DNA of 64,000 nt, taken from Megalobrama amblycephala (Eukaryota > Chordata > Actinopteri > Cypriniformes > Xenocyprididae). The position numbers and the translations under genes are program-made. The DNA lies in assembly GCF_018812025.1 (NCBI RefSeq), contig NC_063063.1, positions 1,418,001-1,482,000 on the forward strand, written 5' to 3'. Within the stretch, counting starts at the first letter, position 1. Each line of letters begins with the position of its first letter. Below are positions 36,101 to 47,975 of this stretch, one piece after another. The notes under the pieces are model-generated. The model saw only the letters and a program-made list of their open reading frames with translations. It did not search any database and was not told where the DNA came from.

Positions 36101-36977
36101 GCATTTCATTGTGTCTGACAGATTTCACTCAGGATGAGAAAGCTCTGAAGGGCGCGTGCGACTGCTCCCAAGGTAAATGTATTTTTTTAACACTATTTTA
36201 CCAGATTATAATATTTTTAGCTGAAATCTAGAAGACGCTTTTTTTTACTAAATAATATAAGGTGATACCTTTTACTTATGAAAAACACTACTAAGTCCAG
36301 TACGATTTTTTTTTTTTTTAAAAACAAATTAATTCTTTTATTCAGAAAGGATGCATTAAATTGATCAAAAGTGACATTTATAATGTTACAAAAGAATTTT
36401 ATTTCAAATAAATGCTGTTCTTTTGAACTTTCTATTCATCAACGAATCATGAAAAAAAATGTAGTGTAGTTTCCACAAAAATATGAAGCAGCAAATCATC
36501 ATATTAGAATGATTTCTGAAGGATCATGTGACACTGAAGACTGGAGTAATGATGCTGAAAATTCAGCTTTGATCACAGGATATAAATTACATTTTACTAT
36601 ATATTCACATAGAAAACTGTTATTTTAAATAGTAATAATATTTCACAATTTTACTGTATTTTTGATCAAATAAATGCAGCTTTGTTGAGCAGAAGAGACT
36701 TTTTTTTAAAAAAAAGTTAAAACATTTTACCAACTTTAGTGTAACAATAACAATAGTGTAACTTTAAAAGCATTTAATATAATGGAAAACTATATAAATG
36801 TATAGTCTTGTGAAATAAAATATAACCTGTCACTGTAATATTGTTAAAATGTATTTTTTCTGTATTCTAAAATAACAATGTATTTGTTTAAAATATAATT
36901 TTCACCCAATATATTAATGTAGCTTACAGTTAATCATTGTCATTTAAATTCTGTAGCCTTGACACTAATGAGTAAAA

Positions 36978-37025
<48 letters not shown>

Positions 37026-40000
37026 CGTGTAAAAATTATAAAAAAATTATGTGCAAGTTGGTGGTGTAGAGTAGAAGGCCTCTAACATTTATTTAACCTT
37101 AATTTAGGCCATGTTTTATAGTGAATGGCCACAGATTTAAAGGATTAGTTCATTTCAGATTTAAAATTTCCTGATAATTTACTCTCCTCCATGTCATCCA
37201 AGATGTTCATGTCTTTCTTTCTTCAGTCGAAAAGAATTTAAGAAAATCATTCCAGGATTTTTCTCCATATAGTGGACTTCACTGGGGTTCAACGGGTTGA
37301 AGGTCCAAATGTCAGTTTCAGTGCAGCTTCAAAGAGCTCTACATGATCCCAGACGAGGAATAAGAGCCTAATTACATCATGCGTGGAGCATCACAGAGCA
37401 GTGCAAGATGAGCATTTGTGGTTAAAAAGTATATATTTTTTATTTTTTTTAGAAAATGAGCGATGGTTTCTCTAGATAAGACTCTCATTCCTCGTCTGGG
37501 ATCATGTAGAGCTCTTTGAAGCTGCACTGAAACTGACATTATATGGAGAAAAATCCTGGAATGATTTCCTCAAAAACCTTCATTTCCTTTCGACTGAAGA
37601 AAGAAAGACATGAACATCTTGGATGACATGGGGGTGAGTTAATTTTGTCTGTGGGGAATTGATTGGATGGTTGTGGTTTGCCATTGGTGGATCTCATGTG
37701 AGTGACAGGTTGAGTGACAGAAGAGATGTTATTTCTGATTAAAGATTACGAATTTGTCAATTTTGACTTCATGGTGACTTAAAAACCACACTAAACCCCG
37801 CACTGTCCCTGAGCTCAAACACATCAACCATTCTCTTGACGTTTTCCTCTTTCGGCACTTTTTGGCCCAAATGAACGTCCAATACAGTACAACTGTTTGG
37901 CTTGAACTTTTTGGCTAGTTTTTCTGTTTCGCTCATTACGTGCGTGTTATTTTGGAGCATGGTTGAGTTTGTAAACTATTGATATGATTGAGCTGGAAAG
38001 GAGCTAAAAGAAGTTGGAACGGTGCGGTTTAGGGTTGCCGGCAGCCTGCCACGGCTTCCCACAACCTCAGACAAAGCAAAAGGACCACTGGAGCGAGTAG
38101 TGAACACCACAAGCCCTGCTTATGTAAAGATCCCTCTATAATTAAACTATTACAGTTGAAAGTTCGACTGTGGGGAACAAAAAAACAAGATCTCACAGTC
38201 CAAAAATAGAGTCATTTTCTCTCACAGTCAGGTGCTGCAACAATTTCATGAACTTTTTTCATCTTAGGTACCAACACAGCACATTAAAACATGAACTTAT
38301 ACTAGCATTATCATTACTACAATGATTCACCTTTTAAATAAAGGTGTAAATTTGTGTTTTCTTTCTTCCTGACTGTCCAATCAGTGGTTAAACCAAGCGG
38401 TCTTCACCTGAAACTGGCCCTGAAACTCCAAGACTTTGGCAAAGCTATGTTTAAACCAATGAGGTAACGCTTTGTTGTTCAGATTTCAGATTACTTGCTT
38501 TAAAGGTGGTAGAAATGGTCCTTCTTGATTTCAGACAGGAGCGACACGAAGAGACGCCCGAGAACTTCTTCTATTTTGTCGACTTTCAGAGACACAACGC
38601 TGAGATTGCAGCTTTCCACCTCGACAGGTGAGGCGGTCCAACACTGATTATTAGAGTCAGGAAGGATCTGATACGAGTAAACACAGATGAAATCCCTCAG
38701 GCACCTCCTCAGTGGGATACTATACATCATTGTTTAGGCCTGTTGAGACAATGAGTTTCAGCTCGATTAGTCTCACCTCAGCATATTTGGTGAGAATATG
38801 GTGGGCGATTATATGATGATGAAACCCTGGAGCAGACTTCAAAGACATTCACTAAACACAGTAAACCTCACATATGATTTACCAGAAAAGATCTTATAGA
38901 TTTAACTACAGACACATTCGTGCATTTTTGGGCTTTCAATAGATAAATTTAAATAAAATATATTTGTAAATTGGAAATTTGTGCATTTTTTTTCTGTTTA
39001 AAAAGCAAAACTCCATTCATTTCCTCATTAGTGAAAAATGTATTCTTAATGATAACTTGTAAACTATTAAAGACAGACTTACTGTGAGCTACAGCGTTGT
39101 TAATCGATGGTAAATGCTTTCGTTGAAGCCGTCAGTCTGCATTATTTCAACTTTTTTTTTAAAATAATCATATTTAACAGCTGAATTGCTGGTGAACAAC
39201 TATTGCCCATGATTCTGCAGAGAAATCTTCACCAATCAGAGAATCAAAACAAGCAAATCGTGCCAAAAAAACTCTTTAGCTCCGCCCTGTGTAATTTCGT
39301 CCCCCTATGCTCTTGCAATAAACGTAAAATATGTTGTTTCTGTCATTTTAATTTGATTGCCATTCGCAATACTTAATGGGATTCTAGTTCTTTCGCTCAT
39401 TAAAGGGGTCATGAATTGAGAAATCAACTTTTCCTGCTTTTGATATATAAGAGGTCATCATACTGTAAGAATATCCTGTAAGTTTCAGAACTGAAAACAT
39501 CCTTGTTAGTCCAATAAAAGCTTTTATTGACACCAGACCCAGAGAACGACTGATCCTGGAATGTGTCTATAGATAGATGAAACTCCGCCTCCACAGAAGA
39601 AATCAACGCCTACTTCATCTTAGCCCCGCCCACTGGTGTGTTAGTGAGATGAGGAGGAGAGAAGAGCGATAAAGGACTAAAATAACATTACCTTTCAAAG
39701 GATCCTAATGCAGGAATATGGTTATTTATTTAAAAAATGTGAATGTCTCAGTTGAGCTTTATTTATTTGTATTCGGTTCATTTCACTGTGGATTCTTTGC
39801 TAAATCAATCGCATTTCAGCTCGACAGTAATGCAACAACATGTCAGTAACTGTGTTCATTCTAATGCCTGATCTGATATTAATGATTCATGAACAGTCAG
39901 ATGATCTTTGTCTGTGCATCAGTAAATCAAACCAGTGACTAAACGCTCAACTTCATGTTAATTCTCTTAGTAGGATGAAAATAATCTGATATTTAAACTG

Positions 40001-43000
40001 TGATTAAATTATATATATATACAGAACGCTCCCTTTACAATCGCTGGAGCTGTCAATCAAACAGCGTGAGTTTATCAGTGACTGAGTTCTGGACTCGCAC
40101 CAAAACTCCCATTTTATTAAACGAATCTCTTAGTTACATCGAGTTTGCACTGTTAGTTATGATGAAAGCATTCGTTAGTGTGCAGAAATTGAGTTGCAAT
40201 GACGAGATCACTGCTTTCATGTCTGTGATTGGCTACAATGTTCATCACTGCAACCTTTCATGCCACGATACAAATATAATGCCATCTAAATGTAATACAA
40301 CACTTTTCACAATTAGTTAACCTTGAGAGCTGTAATAGTAAAAACGTTCTAAAAGCTATTTCATATGCACAGATGTCAGCCAATCACAGCAGTGGGCGTT
40401 TACACTGAAGTCTCACAGAAGACACGCCCCTTAAAACAGAGCGTTCAAATCAGAGGATAAAATCAGGGTAGGAAAAATGCCTTTTATTTCTAAATTATGA
40501 CTATTTTTGATGTAAAAAGCATATTAACATTATAAGTGCACCCCAGGAAACATTATAAAACAATAAAACAACACAGTTCATGACCGCTTTAAAGCCGTTA
40601 AGCTCACAGTCTTGATTTTCAATTACTTTTTGCTTTAAATCTTTAAATTTAAGTTTGTAATGTGACTCACCCTGGAGCTGGCTGGTTTGGTTCATGGCAA
40701 ATAATTCTTTAACAAAGTATTTAAAAAAAAAAATCCCTATTGTAAAAATTCTTCTAGAACCTAGGCTGCTGAAAAAGTGGGCGGGCACTGTTGCACTCTG
40801 TGGCGTGAGTTTGGGGCGGGGTTATCTGCTTGACTGACCAATGGCAGCAGTGTTCTAGAAGCTCATTATCGTTTGGTCCATTTTCTCACTGTTTCAGAGT
40901 TTAATTCAGTTCCATATCCATATTTTCCTTTTCACAATGCATATCGTTTCCAAAGCAGCTTTACAAAGAACATCCCCCCCCCCCCCCCCAGTCGACGATG
41001 GCAAGGAAAAATTCCCAAAGAGTTCCACCCTGTCATTAGTGGTGAACTGTAAGCAAAGACACTTGAGAAAAGGGTGTTTTCCTGCAGGTTATTCCTCGTC
41101 TGAGCTTAATTAAACACGGAGTAATCTCTGAGTAAACCTCTTCAGCTGAAGAAAAATGACTAATCAAAAACATAATGAAGGAAAGCTAGTGGCATTTCAA
41201 TCATACGCTCTAAAAATGTTGGATTGAAAATGGACAAACCCAGCAGTTGGGTTAAATGTTTGCTCAACCTGCTGGGTAGTTTTATTTAACTCAAATATTG
41301 TTTAAAAATGACTGTATTGTTTGCTTAAAATGAACCCAAAATATGTTGGAAATTAAAAATCAGACACATAATTACTAGAGGAAACAAAACTACCCAGCAG
41401 GTTGAGCAAACATTTAACCCAACTGCTGGGTTTGTCCATTTTTAACCCAGCATTTTTTAGAGTGCATATTTGATCCCTTTACTATTGGCTCCAAATTAAC
41501 ATATTACTTACTTTAATTGATCTCACTCAGAATGAGATTTAAAGAGACTTCGTTTGTCAAGGATCAGGTTGATATGAACGCTGACTGAGATGAAAAGCCA
41601 TGATTGTGTGCAGAGTGCTGGACTTCCGGAGGGTTCCACCGGTGGCGGGGCGATTCGTCAATGTGACGGGAGAAATCTTGTACATAACCCACAATGAGGA
41701 ACTGCGCAGCGTTTTCTTCATCTCTCCAGGTTGGCATTACTAGTCAGACTAAAACATTTGTATATTATATGCAAAAAAGAAATGATGCATTCAAATGATC
41801 AAGAAATCTATAATCTGAAATGTTTCTTGAGCATCAAATCATCATATTAGAATGATTTCTGAAGGATCATGTGACACTGAAGACTGGAGTAATGATGCTG
41901 AAAATTCAGCTTTGACCACAGGATATAAATTACACTTTACTATATATTCACATAGAAAACAGATATTTTAAATTGCAAAAATATTTCACATTTTTTACTG
42001 TATTTTTGATCAAATAAACACAGCTTTGGTGAGCAGAAGAGACTGTTTTCTATCAGATTGAATGCGTTTCTTTTTCCTTGACCAGCCAACAACACGTGTT
42101 TCTTCGCCAAGTGTTTATACGTGTGCAAGTCGGAGTACGCAGTGTGCGGTCACCCTGATCTGCTGGAGGGCTCCATGTCTGCGTATCTGCCCGGCCTGAG
42201 CATCGCCCCACGCATCTCCATCCCAAACCCCTGGATACGCTCCTACAGTTTCACCGGGAGAGAGGAGTACGCTCAGACGTTCACACACACGATATCTCCT
42301 CACAACACTTCTTTTCTCTTTGGAATAACTTGAACTGATGAATCACACACACAATGAGATGAGGAATGTGTTTAAGGAAGGGTTTATAAAGAAAATAAAA
42401 CATTCGGATCAACATTTGTTGTTTTATGTAACGTAGAACATCCTTATTTGGATTCGAGAAATCCAGCTCTTGATCCTGATGGCTGAGAAACAAAAATGTT
42501 TGTCATGCTCTCAAAAGGGTCTAAAGTTCAGAAATGTTCAGATGAGTCCAACAGCTTGAAGCAATTAACATCTTCTCTTTCTTTCTTTCTCTTTTCTTTC
42601 TTTCTTTTTCAGGTGGGAGGTCAATCCCTTATACTGTGACACGGTCAAAAAACTTTATCCCTACAACTCTGGGAACAGACTGCTCAACATGATTGACATG
42701 GCCGTTTTTGACTTTCTCACAGGCATGTAAACACTTTCCAACACTTGACAACTGTCAAAACATGAAACAAATTTAATGACCATGAAAGTAGAGTGCTGAT
42801 GACTGGATTGATGATTTTGCTCCAAAGTAAGCATCGCACTGACAAAAAGGAAATCTTTGAAGCCAGAGTTGCATACTGACCTTAAAGGGGAAATGATTTT
42901 CTTTCATGTTGTAGGGAACATGGACAGGCACCACTATGAGATTTTCACCAAGTTTGGAGATGATGGTTTCCTTCTTCACTTGGACAACGCTAGAGGGTTT

Positions 43001-44976
43001 GTGCTCTTCTGTACTGTGTGTTTCTGGTGCCGTTCACAAACAACGATGCATTTTTGCATTCAACTGCAATGCTTTTTATATTGTTTCTCTGGGTAAACAT
43101 TTCACCGTACATAAAATTAAAAAAAAATGCAGTGCTCAACTCAAAAAATGTTGGTCCCGATAGCCTCGTGGGCAGCACCGACATATAATGCCGTTGCGCT
43201 TCAGGGTGACCCGAGTTCGAGTCCCGGCTCCAGACCTTTCTCTCTCTCCCATATTTTGCTTCCTGTCTTAATATGGCCCCCTACGGAAGAGGATTAGGGC
43301 CAAGTAATAATAAAATAATAAAAGCATCTCAAGATTAAAGTTATTATAATGCAAGATTAAACTCTAGATAAAAGTTAAATACAGTGTCGAGAATAAAATC
43401 ATTAAATTTCGAGAATAAATTTCAGAATGTCTCGTTGTCTTGCGAGTACATCGCGCAAATTGTACTGTTTTCTGAATCAGCCACTTGCAAATTCTCTTTA
43501 AAGTTTGTATGTTTCTTATTATTGGATTATAATTAGTTAATACTTCTTTGTTATTGAAAGAAAGCTTAAAATATAGCTTGACTAAGTGATCAACTCTGTC
43601 ATGTCCTCTAGGATCAGTGTGAAATGATCGAATTTCTAATCGTGAAACTGATCGAATGCATGTTTATTCTCGACATTTTATTTAGACTTTTTAATCTCGA
43701 AGTTTAATCTCGCATTATAATGACTTTAATCTCGAGATGGTTTTATTATTATCATTTTTTTACTTGGCCCTAATCCTCTTCTGTAGTCCTATCATAATAA
43801 AGGCAAAAACGGCAAAAATAAATAATTAAAAAGAAAAGTTGTTCAACTTTTTAAAATGCATCTTTAGATATGCATATTATATTTTTAACATTTTTGAATG
43901 CAGAAAACTCATTCTGTGGCCTTTATTTATTGTTGAATTATCAATGCAGTTTCTTGTGGAAGCATGAAGAAAAATGTAATGCTTTGGTAAATCATAATTA
44001 TTAGTACATAAAAAGTCTAAATTAAGTGATAAATAGTGTAAAATTATGAGATAAAAGTTGAAATTATGTAAATTGTGAGATAAAAGTCGAAATTGGCACA
44101 AGTTAAAATTATGACAAAATTCTTAATTTAGACAAAAAGTTAACTTAAAATTCTGAAATAAAAATTAAAAACAGTTGAAATTGACAAAGTCACAATGATT
44201 CAATAATAATTGATAGTTATGAGATAAAACGTCATGACTGAGGATGAGTCGACATTGGCATTGGTCAAAATTATGAGTTTTTTTGTCATAATTATGACCA
44301 TTTATTTCATAATTTTGATTCATGATTATAAATCAGTATCTCAACCTTGTATCATGAATTATTCTTGCTCTTGATCTCATAATTATGTCTTTGTCATAAT
44401 AATGACTTATCATTGAATCTCAAATTTGGACTTTATATAGAATAATTATATTTATCTCCTAATTATGACTTACCAAAGCATGATGGTTTTTCCTGATCTG
44501 GGCTTCTTCCTCTCCCTGTATGCGGCAGATTTGGACGGTATTCCCATGATGAGATGTCCATTCTCGCACCACTGACCCAATGTTGCATGTAAGGATTTTT
44601 CTCAAATTATTAAAAAAAATGAAGCACATTTATGAACTGTTTTATTAGACAAAAGCTTGTAAAAAAAATGATAGATGTTGTTCACAAACCCCCTGACATC
44701 TCTTACAGGATCAAGCGCTCGACGCTGTTCCGACTGCAGCTTCTGGCTCAGTCCGAGTACCGCCTGAGTGACGTAATGAGGGAATCCCTCTCCCGAGACC
44801 CTCTGACGCCTGTGCTGACTGAGGAGCACCTGCAGGCCTTGGACCGCCGGCTGGCCCAGGTGCTCCGGACAGTGCAGGAGTGTGTGAAGAAGCTGGGAGA
44901 CGCACATGTGGTGATCACGGACTTTGTGGAATCATCCGGAGTAACTACAAGCCACCAGGGAGGAAATAAGAGGTGA
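29807..44976 (+). CDS. fam20a: FAM20A, Golgi/secreted pseudokinase (complete, 11 coding exons)
   Basis: Exons: 29807-30153, 35828-36021, 36122-36172, 38385-38463, 38535-38627, 41614-41729, 42086-42266, 42613-42722, 42915-42996, 44529-44588, 44709-44976; all phases join and give 526 residues (human about 541). The start [18 protein letters not shown] is a type II signal anchor. The Fam20 kinase-like domain follows: [18 protein letters not shown] (Lys221), [16 protein letters not shown], the cysteine-rich [27 protein letters not shown] (Asp394) and HLDNARGFG (Asp414). Sequons NFT, NIT, NVT and NNT suit a secreted glycoprotein. In the family FAM20A binds and allosterically activates FAM20C, the kinase for secreted S-x-E proteins of enamel and bone; human FAM20A loss causes amelogenesis imperfecta with nephrocalcinosis. 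Gln242 replaces the essential kinase Glu, which points to FAM20A rather than FAM20C. Intron 8 has a GC donor. The gene is convergent with prkar1a. Confidence 0.95.
30660..31510. repeat. AT-rich imperfect tandem array in fam20a intron 1
   Basis: Phrases such as AATAAAGCAAAATTATAATA, ATTATTGTTATATTAATTAA and TATAATAGTATTATGA recur about every 100 to 130 bases. Divergence between units is high. Confidence 0.7.
32640..33680 (+). repeat. Local tandem duplication with simple-sequence tails
   Basis: The 32640-32870 block (GTTTTGATCAGGAGATTCAG, CATCTGTCAATGACGG, AAAGTATGGAAGCT) is repeated at 33290-33440. Each copy is followed by CAATTCTGACTTT/AATTGTGAG-type repeats. It lies in fam20a intron 1. Confidence 0.7.
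33954..35316. mobile_element. hAT-like element related to 7894-9126
   Basis: The ends are TAGGGCTGGGTAAAAAAATA and GAATCGATTCG, then AATACCCAGCCCTG. The interior (CGAAATAAACATGCATGAAC, AAGTGACCATAAACTCATTAG) matches the 7894-9126 copy, with an extra block at about 34255-34660. No clean target duplication remains. A truncated left end also sits at 33174-33260. Confidence 0.7.
36330..36715 (-). repeat. Dispersed cyprinid-type repeat, copy 4 (fam20a intron 3)
   Basis: It contains GAATGATTTCTGAAGGATCA, then GTGACACTGAAGACTGGAGT and TCAAATAAATGCAGCTTTGT. It is nearly identical in the core to 41820-42045. Confidence 0.65.
36980..37023. repeat. (AT)n microsatellite
   Basis: About 42 bases of pure TA dinucleotide in fam20a intron 3. 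Confidence 0.97.
37141..37645. mobile_element. Palindromic element, right end eroded
   Basis: TTAA at 37137-37140 precedes AGGATTAGTTCATTTC. The arms mirror each other, e.g. GCTCTACATGATCCCAGACG against CGTCTGGGATCATGTAGAGC, and TCTTTCTTTCTTCAGTCGAA against TTCGACTGAAGAAAGAAAGA. The right terminal bases are lost. Confidence 0.75.
38535..38627 (+). CDS. fam20a: fam20a exon 5 with the pseudokinase Gln
   Basis: It encodes [18 protein letters not shown], then [12 protein letters not shown]. Codon CAG at 38587-38589 gives Gln242, aligned by eye with Glu306 of FAM20C (DYERHNAE in FAM20C, DFQRHNAE here). The second acidic residue, Glu247 of HNAE, is retained. Confidence 0.93.
39404..40588. mobile_element. 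TTAA-flanked element in fam20a intron 5
   Basis: TTAA at 39400-39403 and 40589-40592, with ends AGGGGTCATGAATTG and GTTCATGACCGCT. About 1.2 kb without a transposase frame. Typing as piggyBac- or Kolobok-like rests on the TTAA target only. Confidence 0.8.
41208..41462. mobile_element. Small palindromic MITE, unamplified relative of the 22-bp array
   Basis: The ends are CTCTAAAAATGTTGG and CCAGCATTTTTTAGAG. The left arm AAACCCAGCAGTTGGGTTAA is mirrored by TTAACCCAACTGCTGGGTTT on the right, and the core holds ACTGTATTGTTTGCTTAAAA. About 255 bases, in fam20a intron 5. Confidence 0.85.
41765..42045 (-). repeat. Dispersed cyprinid-type repeat, copy 5 (fam20a intron 6)
   Basis: Core AGAATGATTTCTGAAGGATC, then TGAAGACTGGAGTAATGATG and ATATTCACATAGAAAACAGA, ending TTGGTGAGCAGAAGAGACT, immediately before exon 7. 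Confidence 0.65.
42613..42722 (+). CDS. fam20a: fam20a exon 8 ending at a GC splice donor
   Basis: It reads [18 protein letters not shown] and on to [11 protein letters not shown]. The next exon must begin with the rest of Gly for GNMDRHHYE, which forces the donor CACAG|GCATGT at 42722/42723. The GT six bases into the intron, in GCATGTAAAC, would shift the frame. Confidence 0.9.
43153..43270 (+). repeat. tRNA-derived SINE-like head
   Basis: ATAGCCTCGTGGGCAG resembles a pol III box A, and GAGTTCGAGTCCC, about 50 bases on, a box B; a TCTCTCTCCC stretch follows. Cloverleaf pairing is incomplete and the position is intronic (fam20a intron 9), so a SINE is likelier than a working tRNA gene. Confidence 0.5.
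43281..43786. mobile_element. Foldback element with 27-bp inverted ends, unamplified relative of the 22.9-24.4 kb array
   Basis: The ends CTACGGAAGAGGATTAGGGC, then CAAGTAA, and TTACTTGGCCCTAATCCTCT, then TCTGTAG, are inverted copies. The interior carries TCGAGAATAAAATCATTAAA and TTTATTCTCGACATTTTATT, the motif amplified at 22930-24350. Confidence 0.82.
43990..44480. repeat. AAATTATGAGATAAAAGTC simple-repeat region
   Basis: Degenerate repetition of ATTATGAGATAAAAGT and its reverse complement in the intron before fam20a exon 10. Both orientations occur, so the stretch can fold. Confidence 0.7.
44709..44976 (+). CDS. fam20a: fam20a terminal exon
   Basis: It encodes [18 protein letters not shown], then [18 protein letters not shown] and [18 protein letters not shown], the helical C-terminal lobe of the Fam20 fold, and ends GGNKR with TGA at 44974-44976. 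The tail after VVITDF is divergent from mammals, as is usual for this family. Confidence 0.94.
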
Positions 44977-45189
44977 CAGAACGAGAAGAGCGCGGGTTTG
45001 AGGGGATTACAGGAATAAGCCGTGTCACTGAATGCACTTAAACGTACAAAAGAGACGTTATGTGCCAGCTGACAGAATTAATACACCCCTCCGGTCCAAA
45101 ATCATGACTTCAGGAGGAAAATGATTCACATTTCTGATTGGCTAAAAATGGTCTGTGTGGTATTGCTTTAAAAAGCTCCCTAACAACAC

Positions 45190-46400
45190 CTTTAAGTCAA
45201 ATAAAAATGTCAAAATTATGACATAAAAAGCCATAATTACTGTACGAGTCAAAATTGACCAAAAGTTAAAAATTATGATACAAAGTCAAAATTATCATAT
45301 AAATCAAAAGAGATAAAAGGTCATAATTATGAGGTCAAAAGTTTAAGTTACAAGATTTAAAAGTCAAAATTGCATTTTTAAATTTGAGATAAAATTAAAA
45401 TAGAGTCAAAACTGAATTAAAAAGTCAGTTATGAGAGTTAAAATTATCATATACAAGTTGAAAAATTAGTTGTCATTTCTAAAGTGGAATTTTTGACATG
45501 ACTTTTCATGTCATAATTTTGACTCATAATTATGACTTAGTATCTAATATACATTTTTATCTCAGAATTGTGACTTTTTAATCTCATGTTAATAAACTTT
45601 TATAATTTTGATTGGCTAAAAAAGTTCCCTAACACCTTTAAGTCAAATAAAATGTCTAAATTTACATAAAAATGATCAAAACTGACAAAAAGTAAAAAAA
45701 AAAAAAAAAAAAAAATATGATACAAAGTCATAATGTCAAAGTCAAAAATATCACATAAATCGAAATTATGAGATAAAAGTCTGAGATAAAAAGTCGTAAT
45801 TATGAGATTAAAAAGCCAAAATTGCATTTTTAAATTTGAGATAAAATAAAATTGTCAAAAGTGAATTAAAAAGTCAGTTGTGAGAGTTAAAATGATCATA
45901 TACAAGTCGAAAAATGATTATGTCATGATTTATGATTTAGTATCTCATAATATCAATTTTAAACTCAGAATTAAGACTTTAATCTCATAATTTTGATTGG
46001 CTACAGAAATTACAACACCTTTAAGTGAAATAAAAAGTCAAAATTACGACATAAAATGTCAAAATTGACAAAAAGTTAAAATTATGATACAAAGTCATAA
46101 TTATATCAAAGACAATATAATGAGACAAGTCAGATAAAAAGTCAAAATTATGACACGTTAAAATTGAGATGAAAAGTTAATCAATCTTGAGATAACGTGA
46201 TAATTAAAATAAGAACTTGATGTCAAAATTATGATATAAACAAAGTAAAAAGTTGAAATACGAGATAAAGTCAATTCTATAAAGTATTATGACTTTTTAT
46301 GTCACAATTTTGAACGTTGATTATGACTTTCAACTTTTTATTTCATAATTCTGACTTATTCGTCTCATGTTTATTACTTTGAATCTCATAATTATGATTG
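45190..46400. repeat. AAATTATGAGATAAAAGTC simple-repeat region after fam20a
   Basis: The same degenerate motif as 43990-44480, with three loosely repeated larger blocks each starting near TTTAAGTCAAATAAAAWGTC (45191, 45635, 46020). It lies just past the fam20a 3' end. Confidence 0.7.
45200..45205 (+). promoter_or_regulatory. Candidate polyadenylation signal of fam20a
   Basis: AATAAA lies 224 bases after the fam20a stop, at the edge of an AT-rich simple-repeat region in which similar hexamers recur, so the choice among them is uncertain. Confidence 0.35.
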
Positions 46401-47330
46401 GCTGAAGGCATTACTTTAAGAAGAGTTTGTCCTGAGCCGCTTCAGTTCCAGACGCCGCAGACACCTGGAGGAGCTGAAGACACCCGTCCAGACGAGATAA
46501 GATCTTCAGATCTCCTTACGTCAGCATTCATGTGGCGCTTTAACTGCACAGTGAGAGCTTTCCTCTGATTATCCCTTCCCTTTCTGTCCATTTTTACACA
46601 AACAGCCATTAGTGGCGTCTGAGCTGATGATGGAGCACAAACAGGCCACATCAGCACTAACACTGTGGTAGGTTGCGAGATTTCTCGACAGGGGCTCATT
46701 TTCCAGACGGATCGTAAGCGACGTGTAATCCTCAGCTGTCTCATCTGCTCACACTTCACAGGCTGAACCAAATCATGTGAAGTTTCTGAGCGTTGTGGTT
46801 CGCCACACTACTGTACTGAAGAGTCGAAGCGAGCTGAAACACGTCACCATCAGAGTCTGGGCCTGTGAAATAAAAAAAACCCATTGCAAAAAACAAACAA
46901 TAAACATGATCTGAAAAACTAAATCAGATCCTGGTCAATTATTCATGAGTATCTGTCACTTTCTCACATAAAGATTCAGTACATTTCCTGACATGTAAAA
47001 ACTTACATCATCTTTCTACACATTTCAGTACAATAATAAAAATAAAATCTATTTAGGCCTAAAATAATGATCTGATTTTATCACTCAAGCAGGTCTAATA
47101 TAGTACATGAAATATGAAATTAATTTAAATTTCATCAATTATTCAGTGCCATCTGTTGCCAACTTGAAGCAGTGGCTGCTGGTACTTTTTTATCATTTGA
47201 GGCTATAATAATAATGATTTCAGCAAATGCACAGGATGTTTTGAATCATATTCCTGCAGTAAAAAGTGTTTATTATCCCAGCATTCAACTGTTCTTCAGA
47301 ACGCATCAGATCTGATATACTTTGTTTGCA
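46400..47330. other. Intergenic stretch with no identifiable gene
   Basis: At 46420-46860 a less AT-rich, apparently unique segment holds a 109-codon frame on the - strand. It has no recognisable domain, splice signals or start context. It could be a regulatory or decayed sequence; the remainder to 47330 is ordinary AT-rich spacer. Confidence 0.4.
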
Positions 47331-47369
47331 AAAAAACATTTTGTGAGATTTTTTTGAAAGCCTCTTCTG

Positions 47370-47640
47370 CTCTCCAAAGCTGCATTTATTTGATCAAAAA
47401 TACAGTAAAAATGTAAAATATTTTTACAATGTGAATCAGCTGTTTTCTATGTGAATATATAGTAAAGTATAATTTATTCCTGTGATCAAAGCTGAATTTT
47501 CAGCATCATTACTCCAGTCTTCAGTGTCACATGATCCTTGCTGCTTAAAAAATATTTCTTATCAATGTTGAAAATATTTTTGTTCAAACATTTTGTTCCA
47601 AGTTCAAAAGAACAGTTTGTTTTTGTTTTTATATAGATTT
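47370..47640 (+). repeat. Dispersed cyprinid-type repeat, copy 6
   Basis: CAAAGCTGCATTTATTTGAT, then AATTTATTCCTGTGATCAAA and CATCATTACTCCAGTCTTCA, opposite in orientation to the fam20a intron copies. Confidence 0.65.
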
Positions 47641-47975
47641 TTTATAACATTATAAATGTCACTTTTAATCTTTTGGAAAAAAACAAAATCTTACAGACCC
47701 CAAATGGTGAACGGAGGTACAATAGAAAAAAAGCACACTGCATGTAATATCATATCCCACAATGCAATGTACTCAAGTGGACCTTCCTTTTCTGTGACAA
47801 ATGAACCAGAAGTAAAAACAGCTAATTTTGATCAAACTGCCAAAAATGAATACATTTTAACCCATTTTTCATTAAAAATGCTAAATGATTGTAGTTATTT
47901 TCAATATGATAACTGGACCGCACTCATATGCCACACAGTGAGCTCATGACCAGTGCTGGGGATAGTTTCTTTTAA

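Noticed and set aside
43153..43235. Functional tRNA gene
   Set aside because: Box A and B-like motifs exist, but no full cloverleaf could be drawn and the sequence continues into a repeat; a SINE head fits better.
29807..44976. FAM20C or FAM20B instead of FAM20A
   Set aside because: The RRDRLL start, DFQRHNAE with Gln, NPWIRSYS and CCMIKRSTL all fit FAM20A better, as does the prkar1a neighbour.
46442..46771. 109-codon frame on the - strand between fam20a and prkar1a
   Set aside because: No recognisable domain or gene context; kept as an unexplained less AT-rich stretch only.
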